From assembly GCF_000686025.1 (NCBI RefSeq), contig NZ_JMLQ01000005.1, positions 227,679 through 291,678 of the forward strand: a stretch of 64,000 nt of DNA, given 5' to 3'. The stretch is from Rhodococcus sp. UNC23MFCrub1.1 (GTDB taxonomy: Bacteria > Actinomycetota > Actinomycetes > Mycobacteriales > Mycobacteriaceae). This document shows positions 34,237-43,531 of the stretch, piece after piece (position 1 is the first letter of the stretch; the number at the start of each line of letters is the position of its first letter). The position numbers were made by a program, and so were the translations under genes. Below the pieces are notes generated by a model, which had not been told where the DNA came from, did not search any database, and worked only from the letters and a program-made list of their open reading frames with translations.

Positions 34237-35682
34237 CTAACGACCGGTGTGCTCCACGATGACGTCCTTCACGCGATCGACGTCCGCGGGGACGACATCG
34301 AAGCGCTGCGGCAGGTCCTCGATGCCCTCGAACGCCGGCGGACGCTCGGGTTCGGTTCCCAGCGCCTCCCGCACGATGTCCGCGAACTTCGCGGGCAACG
34401 CGGTCTCGAGCACGATCATGGGCACGCCCTCGCGCAGGTTCCGGCGGGCGACACTCACGCCGTCGGCGGTGTGCGGGTCGATGGTCACGCCGTAGCGCTC
34501 GGACACGTCGCGGATGGTCTCGACGCGGTTCGCGTGCGTGCTGCGGCCGGACACGAAGCCGAACTCCTGGATGCGATCGAACTCGGGAGTACCGGAGAAG
34601 TCGAAGCCGCCGTCGGTGTCGAGCGCGCGGAACAGCTCACCGAGCCGGACCGCGTCCTGATCGACGAGGTCGTAGAGGAAGCGCTCGAAGTTGGACGCCT
34701 TGGAGATGTCCATGCTGGGGCTCGAGGTGTGGTGGGTCTCGGCGGCCGCGCGGGGACGGTAGACACCCGTGCGGAAGAACTCGTCGAGGACGTCGTTCTC
34801 GTTGGTCGCGACGACGAGCTGGTCGATCGGCAGGCCCATGCACCGGGCGATGTGTCCGGCGCACACGTTGCCGAAGTTGCCGGACGGCACCGAGAACGAC
34901 ACGCGCCGGCCCGGCCCGTCCGTCGCGAGGAGCCACCCGTGCACGTAGTAGACGACCTGCGCGACGACTCGACCCCAGTTGATCGAGTTGACGGTGCCGA
35001 TGGCGTGGTGCGCCTTGAACTCGGCGTCCTTGGAGACGGCCTTGACGATGTCCTGGCAGTCGTCGAAATTCCCCTCGACCGCGAGGTTCACGATGTTCTC
35101 GTCCTGCAGGCTGAACATCTGGGCCCGCTGGAAACTGCTCATCCGGCCGTGCGGGCTCAGCATGACGACGCGGATGTTCTTCTTGCCGCGCATCGCGTGC
35201 TCGGCGGCGCTGCCGGTGTCACCCGATGTCGCGCCCAGGATGTTGAGCTCCTCGCCGCTGCCCGCGAGGGAGTACTCGAACAGGTTGCCCAACAACTGCA
35301 TCGCCATGTCCTTGAATGCCAGCGTCGGGCCGTTGGACAGCCCCAGGAGATGGAGCGAGGTGCCCTGCTCCTCGCCGAGTGGACGCAGCGGGGTGATGAG
35401 TGACGTGTCGTCGCCGGGTCGGCCGTTCGAGTAGACCTCGGCGGTGTACGTCCGGCGCGTGATGTCGCGGAGGTTCTCCGCGGGAATGTCGTCGGCGAAC
35501 TTCGAGAGCACCTCGAAGGCGAGGTCGGCGTAGGACAGTGAGCGGAACGACTCGAGCTCGTCGGCGGTCAGCTGCGGGTACTCGGCAGGCAGGTAGAGAC
35601 CACCGTCGGGGGCCAGGCCGCCGAGGAGGATGTCCGAGAAGTGCTGGGGCAGGTTGTGACCCCGCGTCGACTGATACTGCAT
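34237..35682 (-). CDS. thrC: threonine synthase
   Basis: A 481-residue PLP enzyme converting O-phosphohomoserine to threonine. It belongs to the long class with an N-terminal FSDILLGGLAPDGGLYLP segment, as in Corynebacterium and E. coli. The PLP Schiff-base lysine is Lys124 (GPTLAFKDMAMQ). The cofactor-phosphate loop is in SGDTGSAA. It is not next to hom or thrB here. Some GC-rich actinobacteria have a second, shorter synthase elsewhere. Confidence 0.93.
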   Translation of the reverse strand: MQYQSTRGHNLPQHFSDILLGGLAPDGGLYLPAEYPQLTADELESFRSLSYADLAFEVLSKFADDIPAENLRDITRRTYTAEVYSNGRPGDDTSLITPLRPLGEEQGTSLHLLGLSNGPTLAFKDMAMQLLGNLFEYSLAGSGEELNILGATSGDTGSAAEHAMRGKKNIRVVMLSPHGRMSSFQRAQMFSLQDENIVNLAVEGNFDDCQDIVKAVSKDAEFKAHHAIGTVNSINWGRVVAQVVYYVHGWLLATDGPGRRVSFSVPSGNFGNVCAGHIARCMGLPIDQLVVATNENDVLDEFFRTGVYRPRAAAETHHTSSPSMDISKASNFERFLYDLVDQDAVRLGELFRALDTDGGFDFSGTPEFDRIQEFGFVSGRSTHANRVETIRDVSERYGVTIDPHTADGVSVARRNLREGVPMIVLETALPAKFADIVREALGTEPERPPAFEGIEDLPQRFDVVPADVDRVKDVIVEHTGR

Positions 35683-35741
35683 CTTCGTCTCTCTCGTCCG
35701 GTGGCGCGCCCGGCTGACAACTGTGCCACATCCGCCGGTCC

Positions 35742-35795
35742 GGACCGGATCTGGTGCAGTGAACCGTGGAGAGCACGGTTAGCTGCACCGGGTCA
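35742..35795. repeat. hairpin repeat, copy A (downstream of the AbiEi/DUF559 gene)
   Basis: A 54-base segment matching copy B at 36676 in 46 of 54 positions. It contains a long hairpin: GGTGCAG and CTGCACC arms, an internal TGA/TAG bulge, then ACCGT/ACGGT and a 7-base loop. Its end coincides with the stop codon of the DUF559 gene. It may act as a terminator and is part of a repeated sequence family. Confidence 0.75.
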
Positions 35796-36722
35796 GCCGG
35801 TGACGAAGCGTCGCACCTCGGCCGCCACCTCGTCGGGCCGTTCGACGAGGTCCCGCCACGTGTACCGCAACACCGTCCACTCCCTGCTGAGGACGTTCTG
35901 CCGGATCCGGTCGCGGTGGAACGCGGCGCTGTCCGAGTGGAAGGCCCACCCGTCGATCTCCACGCAGACCCTGGCGTGCGGGAACGCGAAGTCGAGGATG
36001 TAGCCCGCGTACGGCAGGTTCACCCGCAGTCCGGTGATGTGTGCGGATCTCATGATCCTGCGGAACAGCCGTTCGGCCTCGGACCGGGCACCGCCCTCGG
36101 CGGCGCGCAGGAGCTGCTCCGCTCGCACGTACCCGCGACGTCCGGGGTTGCGAGCGTGCGCTCGTCGGAGATGGTCGAGGGTCATCGTCTTCTGCAGGGC
36201 GCGATCCATGACCTCGGGGCCCAGCACCGTGGACGCCTCCAGAACGGTCAGCGGCGTCCTCGTCACGAGGACACGGCGCACGATCACGACGTCGATGCTC
36301 GGCAGGTCGCGCCGGCGCACCCGGACGCCGGTGATTCCGCGACCGGAGCCTGTCCGGGGCACGGTCACCTCGATCGTCTCCGGGGCCCGCGGAAGCATGC
36401 GATACCAGTACGCGGCTGCAGGACCGGACAGCGCGCCCGTACTCGTGGACCACACCGCGCACCGGATCCGCGCGTCGTCGGTGAACGGTCGGTCGACGGC
36501 GAAGAACACTCCGCGACTCGTGCGCCGCCAGCGGCCGGTGTGGACGCGCCACTCGATGGCCTCGGGGGTGAGTCCGGCGGTGCGGGCCTGCGCGGTGGTC
36601 ACCACCCCGTCCTGCTCGGCCAGCAGTCTCTCGATCGTCTCGCACTGGACGCGCGCGCCTCCGCGGCAGTTCCGTGGATCGGATCCGGTGCAGTGAACCG
36701 GGTACAGCACGGTCGGCTGCAC
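35793..36722 (-). CDS. type IV AbiEi-like / DUF559 (VSR-like nuclease) domain protein
   Basis: A protein of about 290-309 residues. The N-terminal ~60 residues (IERLLAEQDGVVTTAQARTAG to RRTSRGVFFA) are the winged AbiEi-type N-terminal domain. The C-terminal ~110 residues are DUF559, related to the very-short-patch-repair endonuclease fold, with LDFAFPHARVCVEIDGWAFHSD and RDRIRQNVL as the likely active core (Asp, Glu). The start is unclear: the first in-frame GTGs (36722, 36710) lie inside hairpin copy B, with no good internal start. It could be a toxin, nuclease or selfish gene. The function is not established. Confidence 0.72.
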   Translation of the reverse strand: MQPTVLYPVHCTGSDPRNCRGGARVQCETIERLLAEQDGVVTTAQARTAGLTPEAIEWRVHTGRWRRTSRGVFFAVDRPFTDDARIRCAVWSTSTGALSGPAAAYWYRMLPRAPETIEVTVPRTGSGRGITGVRVRRRDLPSIDVVIVRRVLVTRTPLTVLEASTVLGPEVMDRALQKTMTLDHLRRAHARNPGRRGYVRAEQLLRAAEGGARSEAERLFRRIMRSAHITGLRVNLPYAGYILDFAFPHARVCVEIDGWAFHSDSAAFHRDRIRQNVLSREWTVLRYTWRDLVERPDEVAAEVRRFVTG

Positions 36723-36729
36723 CGGATCA
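36676..36729. repeat. hairpin repeat, copy B (downstream of nei)
   Basis: This copy has perfect 12-base outer arms GATCCGGTGCAG and CTGCACCGGATC and resembles copy A 934 bases away. One end coincides with the nei stop codon, and the other leads into the DUF559 gene. Both copies sit 3 bases after the stop codon of an unrelated gene. Confidence 0.75.
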
Positions 36730-37530
36730 CGGCCGCTCCGGCCCCGGCTGGCAGTGCGGGCACCACCAGGTCCGCCGTCGTTCCGGATCTCCCGGCACCT
36801 CGGCGACCACGCGGACGGTGGTGCCGCATCGCAGGCACGGCTTGCCCGCGCGACCCGCCACCCAGTGCTGCCGACCTGGCCGGGTGTCTCCGGTGGTCAC
36901 CTGCATGGCCCGCGGGGTGGACACCGAGTGGCGCATCGCCTTGCGAGTGAGGGCGACCAGTCGAGTGGCATCCACGTCGCACGCCGGCACCCACGGCCCG
37001 AGACCACGAAGGAAACACAGTTCGTTGGCCCACAGGTTGCCCGGCCCGGCCATGACGCGCTGGTCGAGCAGTACCGCGACGATCGGGCGCGGGTCCCGCG
37101 CGATGTTCGCCGCCGCCTGCGCGGCGTCGAAGTCGTCGTGCAGCGGATCGGGGCCGAGATACGACAGCGCCGCGTCGGCGTCGCGAGTGGTGGAGAACTC
37201 GACCACCGGGAGCAGCAGCCCGTACGCGGTGGGCCCGTCGCGCACGGCCAGCCGCACGCGCACGTCGGGATCGAGGCGACGGGGCAGTCGTCGGCCGGGG
37301 GCGGTGACGGTCCACGACCCCGTCATCCTCAGATGCGTGTGGAGCGTCAGGTCGCCGTCGAGATCGGTGAGCAGGTGTTTGCCGTGCGTCCGGTGCCGTT
37401 GGATCGTGCGTCCCGCGAGGTTCTCCGTCGCATGTGCGGGGACGTTCAGCCGGCCCTCGGCCAGTTCCCGGCCGTCCAGCGCCGCCCGCAGACGTGCTGC
37501 GAGCGCGTGGACCGTGTCCCCCTCCGGCAC
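36727..37530 (-). CDS. nei: endonuclease VIII-like DNA glycosylase (Nei/Fpg family)
   Basis: A 267-residue Fpg/Nei family enzyme. The N-terminus PEGDTVH gives the catalytic proline and glutamate (Pro2, Glu3 in the mature protein), and the histidine after the aspartate marks the Nei branch. The H2TH region contains PGNLWANELCFLRG, and the C-terminal zinc finger is CLRCG...CPHC. It removes oxidised pyrimidines in base-excision repair. GTG 37530 is the start, one base from the stop of the photoproduct-lyase-like gene, so both are in one operon. Confidence 0.9.
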   Translation of the reverse strand: MPEGDTVHALAARLRAALDGRELAEGRLNVPAHATENLAGRTIQRHRTHGKHLLTDLDGDLTLHTHLRMTGSWTVTAPGRRLPRRLDPDVRVRLAVRDGPTAYGLLLPVVEFSTTRDADAALSYLGPDPLHDDFDAAQAAANIARDPRPIVAVLLDQRVMAGPGNLWANELCFLRGLGPWVPACDVDATRLVALTRKAMRHSVSTPRAMQVTTGDTRPGRQHWVAGRAGKPCLRCGTTVRVVAEVPGDPERRRTWWCPHCQPGPERP

Positions 37531-37531
37531 G

Positions 37532-38623
37532 TCAGGTCCAGTACAGGAGCTGCGCCGCGGGCAGGACGTCCCGTAGTTCCTCGGTGAACCAGCTCTTCAT
37601 CTCCGCCATGGTGTCCTTCGGGTAGACGTACTTGACGCCCCCGAACTTCGACCGCTTGGCCGAGCGCGAGTCCTCGTCCATCTCGAGCTTCGTGGCCGGG
37701 TACCAGCTCAGCAGCACGTCCTTGCTCGACGGAGTGAACCGGTGCGTGATGATCTCGGCGGTGAGGTCGACGTCCGGGACGTCGGCCAGCGCCGCCGCGA
37801 TGTCGGCGAGGAGCTCGCCGTACTGCTCGCGCCAGCCGGGCACGGGCATGATCGGAGCGATGGTCACGCCCACCGGGTACCCCGCCTGCGCGAGCGCACG
37901 CAGCGCCGCGATGCGCGCGGGCATCCGAGCCGTGCCGCCCTCGAAACGGTTCCCGATGTCGCGGGCGTTGACCGACAGTCGCACCCGGGTACGCCCGCCG
38001 TGGTCGAGGCCGACCAACTCGGTGACATCGTCGAACTTGGTGGTGAAGCGGAGGGAGGCGCCGGGTCCGAACTCGCCGGCACCGACCCGCGAGATAGCGG
38101 CGGCCAGTGATCCGGTGACGTGCTCGATGCCGAGAGGGTCGGTGTAGCAGGACATCTCGAAGGTGGTGCCCTCGTGTCCACGCTCGACGGTGCCGCTGGT
38201 GATGGTGCCGCGGCCGACATGCGTCGCGATCGGGGCCAGGACGTCGTCGAGATTGGCGTACACCCGAGTGACAGGTGGGCCCGACAGCGAGCCGGCGAGG
38301 TAGCAGTACTGGCAGTGCGCCGGGCAGCCCTTCGCCAGGTCGATGCGCCAGTCGGCGCTGGGTGGGATGGGTTGCGGCTTCAGCGCACTGGGCGGAGCGA
38401 CCACGACCGCGAGCGTCGACTTCGCCCGCGCGTAGGTCTCCCGCTCGGACTCGCCGCGCAGCCCCGTGAGGCGATCCGCCGGGAGGACGTCGATGTCCGA
38501 CACACCCGCCGCCTCGCACCGCCGCACGATCTCGGCGGTGTGTGGCAGTTCGGCCGCCGACTTGGTGATCATCACCCGCCGGGGTGTCCACAGGCGGGTC
38601 GGAGTGAGCAGTGCATCCGTCAT
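37532..38623 (-). CDS. spore photoproduct lyase family radical SAM protein
   Basis: A 363-residue radical SAM protein of the SplB family. The iron-sulfur cysteines are Cys100, Cys104 and Cys107 (KGCPAHCQYCYLAGSL). A further Cys159 (FEMSCYTDPLGIEH) aligns with the hydrogen-donor Cys of Bacillus SP lyase, and Tyr106/Tyr108 match its relay tyrosines. The C-terminal KFGGVKYVYPKD is family-typical. Bacillus SplB reverses spore photoproduct thymine dimers; this organism is not expected to sporulate, so the substrate may be another lesion. It lies directly upstream of nei. ATG 38623 is preferred over GTG 38626. Confidence 0.85.
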   Translation of the reverse strand: MTDALLTPTRLWTPRRVMITKSAAELPHTAEIVRRCEAAGVSDIDVLPADRLTGLRGESERETYARAKSTLAVVVAPPSALKPQPIPPSADWRIDLAKGCPAHCQYCYLAGSLSGPPVTRVYANLDDVLAPIATHVGRGTITSGTVERGHEGTTFEMSCYTDPLGIEHVTGSLAAAISRVGAGEFGPGASLRFTTKFDDVTELVGLDHGGRTRVRLSVNARDIGNRFEGGTARMPARIAALRALAQAGYPVGVTIAPIMPVPGWREQYGELLADIAAALADVPDVDLTAEIITHRFTPSSKDVLLSWYPATKLEMDEDSRSAKRSKFGGVKYVYPKDTMAEMKSWFTEELRDVLPAAQLLYWT

Positions 38624-38632
38624 CACCCGATG

Positions 38633-39682
38633 TCAACGCTCGGTGTCGCGCGATCCTTCCCGCTGGTGATCGCGATTGCGACGCAGCGCGTAGGTGCGTA
38701 GCTTGCTGAAACCGCGCACCCGCAGGGGGCGTAGCGACTTGAGGTAGAACTCGTCCTCGCCCGACAGCGCGTCGGCCGTCTCGCTGTCCACCAGCACCGT
38801 GCCGGGGTGTGCGTTGCTGGTCAGGCGGGCGGCCATGTTGACCACGGACCCGTACAGGTCGCCGAAGCGGGCGAGCACCGGACCCACGGCGATGCCGACG
38901 CGCAGCGCGGGAACGTCGTCCCGGTCGGCGAAGGCGTCGTGCAGCTCCAGGGCGATCCGTGCCGCGTCCCGGGGGTCGGTGGTCTGGAACATCACCTCGT
39001 CGCCGACGTTCTTCACCACCGATCCGTGGCCGCGGGCGATGATCGTCGTGGCCACCGACTCGAACTCCTCGAGCAGTGAGGTCAGCTCGGAGACATCGAG
39101 TCGACGGGTGAGCGAGGTGTAGCCGACCATGTCCGCGAAGCCGACCGCGAGCACCGTGTCGGTCTCCCCGCTCGACTCGACGGACAGTGCGCGCCCGGCC
39201 ACCGCGGCGAGATGGCGCCGCCACACGTAGTTCTGCAGTTTCTCCATGGTGGGCACCGTGTCTGCGGCGGTGACCCGGGACTCCGATCGAATGGCGTCCG
39301 GATCGGCGGCGTCGGCAGCGATGCGCGAGCGGATGTAGGAGTTGACGACGCCCACCTGCCACTCGGCCAGTCGTGACATCGACTGCCCCAGCGTCCGCGC
39401 GACCGCCACCTCCATCGACTTCTCGACGACGTTCTCGTCGACGAGTGTCGTGAGCAGGCGCAGCGCCTCGATGTCGGCATCGGTGAACATGACGGCGTCC
39501 GGATCCGGGCTGACCGGGAAGCCCATGGCGATCCACAGTTGTTGCGCGCGTTCGAGATCCACGTTCGCCAGCTCGGCGACCTGATCGCGGGTGTACGTGG
39601 GTTCCTCTCCCAGCAGAGTCTGTTCGACCTCGTTCTGCCGGAAGGTGGGCCGGCCGGCGTCCGGTGGGCCCTGGTCAGGCAT
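38633..39682 (-). CDS. class III adenylate cyclase with Rv1264-type N-terminal regulatory domain
   Basis: A 349-residue soluble cyclase. Residues ~20-160 form a helical regulatory domain like that of the pH-sensing Rv1264 (YTRDQVAELANVDLERAQQLW). The catalytic domain (~175-330) has metal Asp184 (GFADMVGYT) and Asp228 (VGDEVMF), purine-selecting Lys224 and Asp275, and transition-state Asn282/Arg286 (VVNMAARL). It should make cAMP as a homodimer. It lies 9 bases upstream of the photolyase-like gene and overlaps the acyltransferase gene by 8 bases, placing it mid-operon. Confidence 0.9.
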   Translation of the reverse strand: MPDQGPPDAGRPTFRQNEVEQTLLGEEPTYTRDQVAELANVDLERAQQLWIAMGFPVSPDPDAVMFTDADIEALRLLTTLVDENVVEKSMEVAVARTLGQSMSRLAEWQVGVVNSYIRSRIAADAADPDAIRSESRVTAADTVPTMEKLQNYVWRRHLAAVAGRALSVESSGETDTVLAVGFADMVGYTSLTRRLDVSELTSLLEEFESVATTIIARGHGSVVKNVGDEVMFQTTDPRDAARIALELHDAFADRDDVPALRVGIAVGPVLARFGDLYGSVVNMAARLTSNAHPGTVLVDSETADALSGEDEFYLKSLRPLRVRGFSKLRTYALRRNRDHQREGSRDTER

Positions 39683-41123
39683 GGTCGAGAGTCCGCTCGT
39701 AGACCGCCCGGACCTCCGCGATGTGCTCGTCCAGTGTCTCCGCCGTCCAGTCCGTCGTCGGGATCGGTTCTCCCACAGTGACGGTGACGGTGCCGGAGTG
39801 CGCGGTGAACGAGGACTTCCACATCACGTCGCCCGCTCCCTGGAGGATCAGGGGAACCACCGGGACCCCGGCCGCCATGGCCAGATGGAACCCGCCCTTC
39901 TTGAAGCGCCCCAACCGCTCCGTCGGCATGCGGGTGCCCTCCGGGGCCACGGCCACCGACACGCCGCTGTGGAGCTTGTCGATGGCCGGCTTCATCGCTT
40001 CGCGCGCCGCGGCGTTGTTCGATCGGTCGACGTAGGCCACGTCGAAGAGAGCCCCGAGGGGGGCGAACCGGGGGTCGCGGCTCAGTTCCTTCTTCGCGAC
40101 GGCCGTGATGTCCCGACGCAGGACGCGGGCGACGACGATCATGTCCATCGTGGACTGATGGTTGAACAGGAACACCGCCGGTCGGTGGCTCCAGGCGTTC
40201 TCCTCGTTCACCACGTTCACCGTGATGCCGGTGAGGGCCAGAGCGACCTCCGGTGCGACGGCGTTGGTGACGTTGGCGCCCACTCGGCGGCTGCCGCTCA
40301 GCACGCCCAGGGTCGCACCCAGTCCGGCACTCGCCAGGACCGAGCCGAGGGCGGCGACGCTGCGCACGGTGGACGTCAGATCGGCTCCGCGAGTGGGCCT
40401 GCGCAGCTGGACACGGGACCAGCCGCGGTCACGCGCTGTGCGGTCGAGTTCGGGGTCCGCGTTGAGCGCGACGGGACGACCGACGGTCTCGAGCATCGGG
40501 ACGTCCTCGATGCCGTTGGAGTAGCCGAAACACACGGACGTGTCGACGCCCTCGGCCGTCGCCCAGTCCTCGATTCCCTCGGCCTTGCGCGGACCCCACA
40601 GCGACCGGCCGTCGAGGAGGCCGGTGAGGACGCCGTCCGGCCCGATCTCGGGGTGGGTGCAGATCAGGTCGTCGAAACGGAGGTCGTCGACCACGGGCTG
40701 AGCCTGGTACGGGGTTGCGGACGTCGACATCACGACGCGGTGACCGGCCCGGCGATGCGCGGCGACGAGGGTGCGGACCTGCGGAAAGATCTGCGAAGCG
40801 ATCTCGGAGCGGAAGAGCCGCTGCGCCTGCTCCATCAACTCGTCGTGCGTCTTGCCGGCCAACGCGTGCACGGCCTTGTCCATCAGGTTGTCGACGGTGG
40901 TCCCGCGCACCCTCATCTCCACGACGGCGCTGCTGATCTCCCACAGCTCGAACAGGTCGACGTCGAAGCGGCGAAGACGTTCCTTGAACACGGCGGTCGC
41001 GGAGTAACCGTCGATCACGGTGCCGTCGAAATCGAAGAACGCCACCACGTCCGGACCCTTCGGAGCCTGTGCGACCTCGTCGAGTAGATCCTGGAACGTG
41101 TGTGCTGGGTGAGTGCTGGTCAC
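39675..41123 (-). CDS. HAD-IB phosphatase / 1-acylglycerol-3-phosphate acyltransferase fusion (Rv2483c-like)
   Basis: A 482-residue two-domain protein. The N-terminal HAD-IB hydrolase (about 25-230) has catalytic Asp31 and Asp33 (FFDFDGTVIDG). The C-terminal PlsC-type acyltransferase (about 290-470) has the NHQSTMD (HX4D) motif and PEGTRMP. In M. tuberculosis the same fusion sits beside plsB2. It probably acylates lysophosphatidate; the phosphatase role is unproven. GTG 41123 overlaps the plsB stop (GTGA) and has GGAGGA upstream. Its 3' end overlaps the cyclase gene. Confidence 0.87.
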   Translation of the reverse strand: MTSTHPAHTFQDLLDEVAQAPKGPDVVAFFDFDGTVIDGYSATAVFKERLRRFDVDLFELWEISSAVVEMRVRGTTVDNLMDKAVHALAGKTHDELMEQAQRLFRSEIASQIFPQVRTLVAAHRRAGHRVVMSTSATPYQAQPVVDDLRFDDLICTHPEIGPDGVLTGLLDGRSLWGPRKAEGIEDWATAEGVDTSVCFGYSNGIEDVPMLETVGRPVALNADPELDRTARDRGWSRVQLRRPTRGADLTSTVRSVAALGSVLASAGLGATLGVLSGSRRVGANVTNAVAPEVALALTGITVNVVNEENAWSHRPAVFLFNHQSTMDMIVVARVLRRDITAVAKKELSRDPRFAPLGALFDVAYVDRSNNAAAREAMKPAIDKLHSGVSVAVAPEGTRMPTERLGRFKKGGFHLAMAAGVPVVPLILQGAGDVMWKSSFTAHSGTVTVTVGEPIPTTDWTAETLDEHIAEVRAVYERTLDHA

Positions 41124-43393
41124 CGGTGTCCTCCGGAAGCGTTGTCTGGTCGATCGGGTGCGTCCGCACCGTCGACGGAGTCGAGGGCCACGTGCACCAT
41201 CGTGCGGATACGTCTGCTCACACGTCCCCACGCCGCGATGTCCGCAGCGAATTCCTGACGGCGGGAGGCGATGTCGTCGTCCTCGGTGGACAGGAGACCA
41301 CGATTGTCGGCCAACTGCAGGGCGGTGTCGAAGAGCTCGTTCGAGATGGCCTCGCTGTGCTCGAGCTGCTGTCGGAGTCGCCGCGACTGCGCGACGCCCA
41401 GGCAGTCGTCGAGGAACGACACCTTGTCGAACTTCGCACCCGGTGTGAGGGTGAGCAGCTGGTCGGCCACCACCTGATACGCCTCGAAGATCGGCTGCAG
41501 TACCCGGTGCGCCAGATGAAAAGGCTGCGACTGCAACGACTTCAGCGCGTATCCGGGTCGATCGAGACCGGTGCGCCAGTGCGGATCGATGAGATCGACC
41601 TCGGCTTCGAGGCGCTCCCCGAACTCACGCTTCTCGCCGAAGAAGAACTCGAACTTCAGCATGTCCCGCAGTTCCAGCGCGGACTTCCACAGATCGTCGG
41701 CGGCCACCTCGCCCGTGGGGCAGTCCTCGGTGCGTAACACCACCAACTCGCCGATCGCCCGCATCACGAAGAAGTGAATGGCGTTGTTGCGGAAGAACGA
41801 CGCGACGAGATGCTTGTCCTGCGCGAGCAGGAACAACGGCTCCGGGCCGTCGTCGAAGCGCCGCACCACACCGGCCGCGACCTGCGCGCGAACAGCGGCC
41901 GTCATGACGTCGATGTCGGTCAGATCCACCCCACCCGCCGTCGGGAGACCACGCTGCTGGATGTACGACGCCAACGGCTCGATGATCGACCACATCTCAC
42001 GCTTGTTCAGCGCGCGGTCCTCGATACCGAGCATCGCCATCGCCACCAGCGCCGCCGGCGTCACCGGAGTGGACTCGTTGATGGCGTGCGACACCGCCAG
42101 CGCCGCACGCTGCACCGCGACCCGCTTGTCGTCGTACTCGTCGAGGAACTGCCGTGCCGACATCGGAGTCCCGAACCGCAGGTAGACGGTTCCGCGTAAC
42201 TGGCCCTGGGCGCGGACGTACCCGATGGCCATCCGGATTCCCTCGGCCTGCTTCGTCGCACCGTGCGACTCCTTCGCCATCTCGCCGACCTCGTGCAACC
42301 GGTCGTAGGTGATGGACGTCGGGACGAGGTACGCATCGGCCGCCGTGCTGTTCTCGAGCGCGTCGAAGAGGTAGGTGAGCAGGCCGAAGCGCGGAGGCCG
42401 GAGCTTGCCGGTGCGAGACCTGCCACCCTCGATGTACCACTCGAGGTTGAACTTTTTGCTCAACAGGAAGCTCATGTACTGGCGCAGGGTCCACTTGTAG
42501 ACCGCGTCGGAGAACTTGCGCTGGATCAACACCACACCGCTGCGCTTCGCGAGCGGGCCGATGGGCCAGAACCCGACGTTGATGCCGCCCATGACGTGAT
42601 TGAGCGGGAAGCCCTGCTCGAGCAGGGCGGGGCGCAGAACCAGCGGGTCGAGGTAGGAGCGGTGGTTCGGCAGGAAGACCAGGGGGAACGACTTGTCCAG
42701 ATCGCGCAGCTCGGCGAGCTTCTCGGTGTCCACCTCGACGCGGTAGGCCCGCGAGAAGAAGGCACCGAGCTGGCCCCAGAGTTCGACGGCACCCTTGTTC
42801 TCGGTGGCCACCATCTCGTCGAGGATCTCGTGAACCCGAGCATTGACCGCCGACACCGGGGTGTCCACCGAGGCCGCCAACTCCGCCAGATCGGCGCGGA
42901 ACTGCGAGCGCTCCGTCATCTCCTCGACGACGAACCGCGGCACCTTGTACTCGCTGCCGATGACCTCACGCTCGGCCTTGTCCAGCGTGAGGCTGGCCTG
43001 CCGCGCGATGTAGGACGACAGGGAGCGGCCGGCCGTCGCCTCGAACCGCTCACGCAGCGCCGACAACGAGGCGGGCTCACCCTCGATGATGCGCGGCTCA
43101 CCGCGGCGTGCCCGGCCCACCCGGAGACCGAATCCCTTACGCGGAGCCTTGGTCCAGCTCACCCGCAACGGAGTGATGAGTGGATCAGCGCCACCGGCCC
43201 GCTCGGTGAGTTCGTCGAGGGCCTTGCCCGTCATGACGACCGACTCCGGACGGCCGTCACCGTGGTGGCGGTCGATCCAGTCGTCGGCCGCGTGGACGTC
43301 GACGTCGGAGACCGCGTCGATGAGGAAGACCTGATCGTCGGAGGACGAGGATCTCCCCGTCAGCGGATGCTCGGTCGAATCCAGTTGAGACAT
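41120..43393 (-). CDS. plsB: glycerol-3-phosphate 1-O-acyltransferase
   Basis: A 757-residue PlsB-type enzyme that puts the first acyl chain on glycerol-3-phosphate in membrane phospholipid synthesis. The acyltransferase core (about 255-450) has NHRSYLDP (HX4D), GGINVGFWPIG, YIEGGRSRTGKL and VPTSITYDR, the four GPAT motifs. The protein is peripheral to the membrane. ATG 43393 (MSQLDSTEHP) is the likely start. Its stop overlaps the next acyltransferase gene, as in the mycobacterial Rv2482c-Rv2483c pair. Confidence 0.92.
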   Translation of the reverse strand: MSQLDSTEHPLTGRSSSSDDQVFLIDAVSDVDVHAADDWIDRHHGDGRPESVVMTGKALDELTERAGGADPLITPLRVSWTKAPRKGFGLRVGRARRGEPRIIEGEPASLSALRERFEATAGRSLSSYIARQASLTLDKAEREVIGSEYKVPRFVVEEMTERSQFRADLAELAASVDTPVSAVNARVHEILDEMVATENKGAVELWGQLGAFFSRAYRVEVDTEKLAELRDLDKSFPLVFLPNHRSYLDPLVLRPALLEQGFPLNHVMGGINVGFWPIGPLAKRSGVVLIQRKFSDAVYKWTLRQYMSFLLSKKFNLEWYIEGGRSRTGKLRPPRFGLLTYLFDALENSTAADAYLVPTSITYDRLHEVGEMAKESHGATKQAEGIRMAIGYVRAQGQLRGTVYLRFGTPMSARQFLDEYDDKRVAVQRAALAVSHAINESTPVTPAALVAMAMLGIEDRALNKREMWSIIEPLASYIQQRGLPTAGGVDLTDIDVMTAAVRAQVAAGVVRRFDDGPEPLFLLAQDKHLVASFFRNNAIHFFVMRAIGELVVLRTEDCPTGEVAADDLWKSALELRDMLKFEFFFGEKREFGERLEAEVDLIDPHWRTGLDRPGYALKSLQSQPFHLAHRVLQPIFEAYQVVADQLLTLTPGAKFDKVSFLDDCLGVAQSRRLRQQLEHSEAISNELFDTALQLADNRGLLSTEDDDIASRRQEFAADIAAWGRVSRRIRTMVHVALDSVDGADAPDRPDNASGGHR

Positions 43394-43531
43394 GTCCGCT
43401 CGCCTTCCCCCTCCGATGCGCCACCGGTGGTGGGCCGTGCACGTGATGGTCCGCAACGCTACGCCCGGGACAGGTACCCCGGTGCCACTTTCACGAGCCG
43501 CCCCGGCCGCGGAACCGAAGTGGTGCCTCCG

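Noticed and set aside
35742..36729. Similar N-terminal peptides (MQLTVL and MQPTVL) encoded by the two hairpin repeats
   Set aside because: They arise because both copies of the repeat are in frame with a GTG; the hairpin structure and position after stop codons explain them better than a shared signal peptide.
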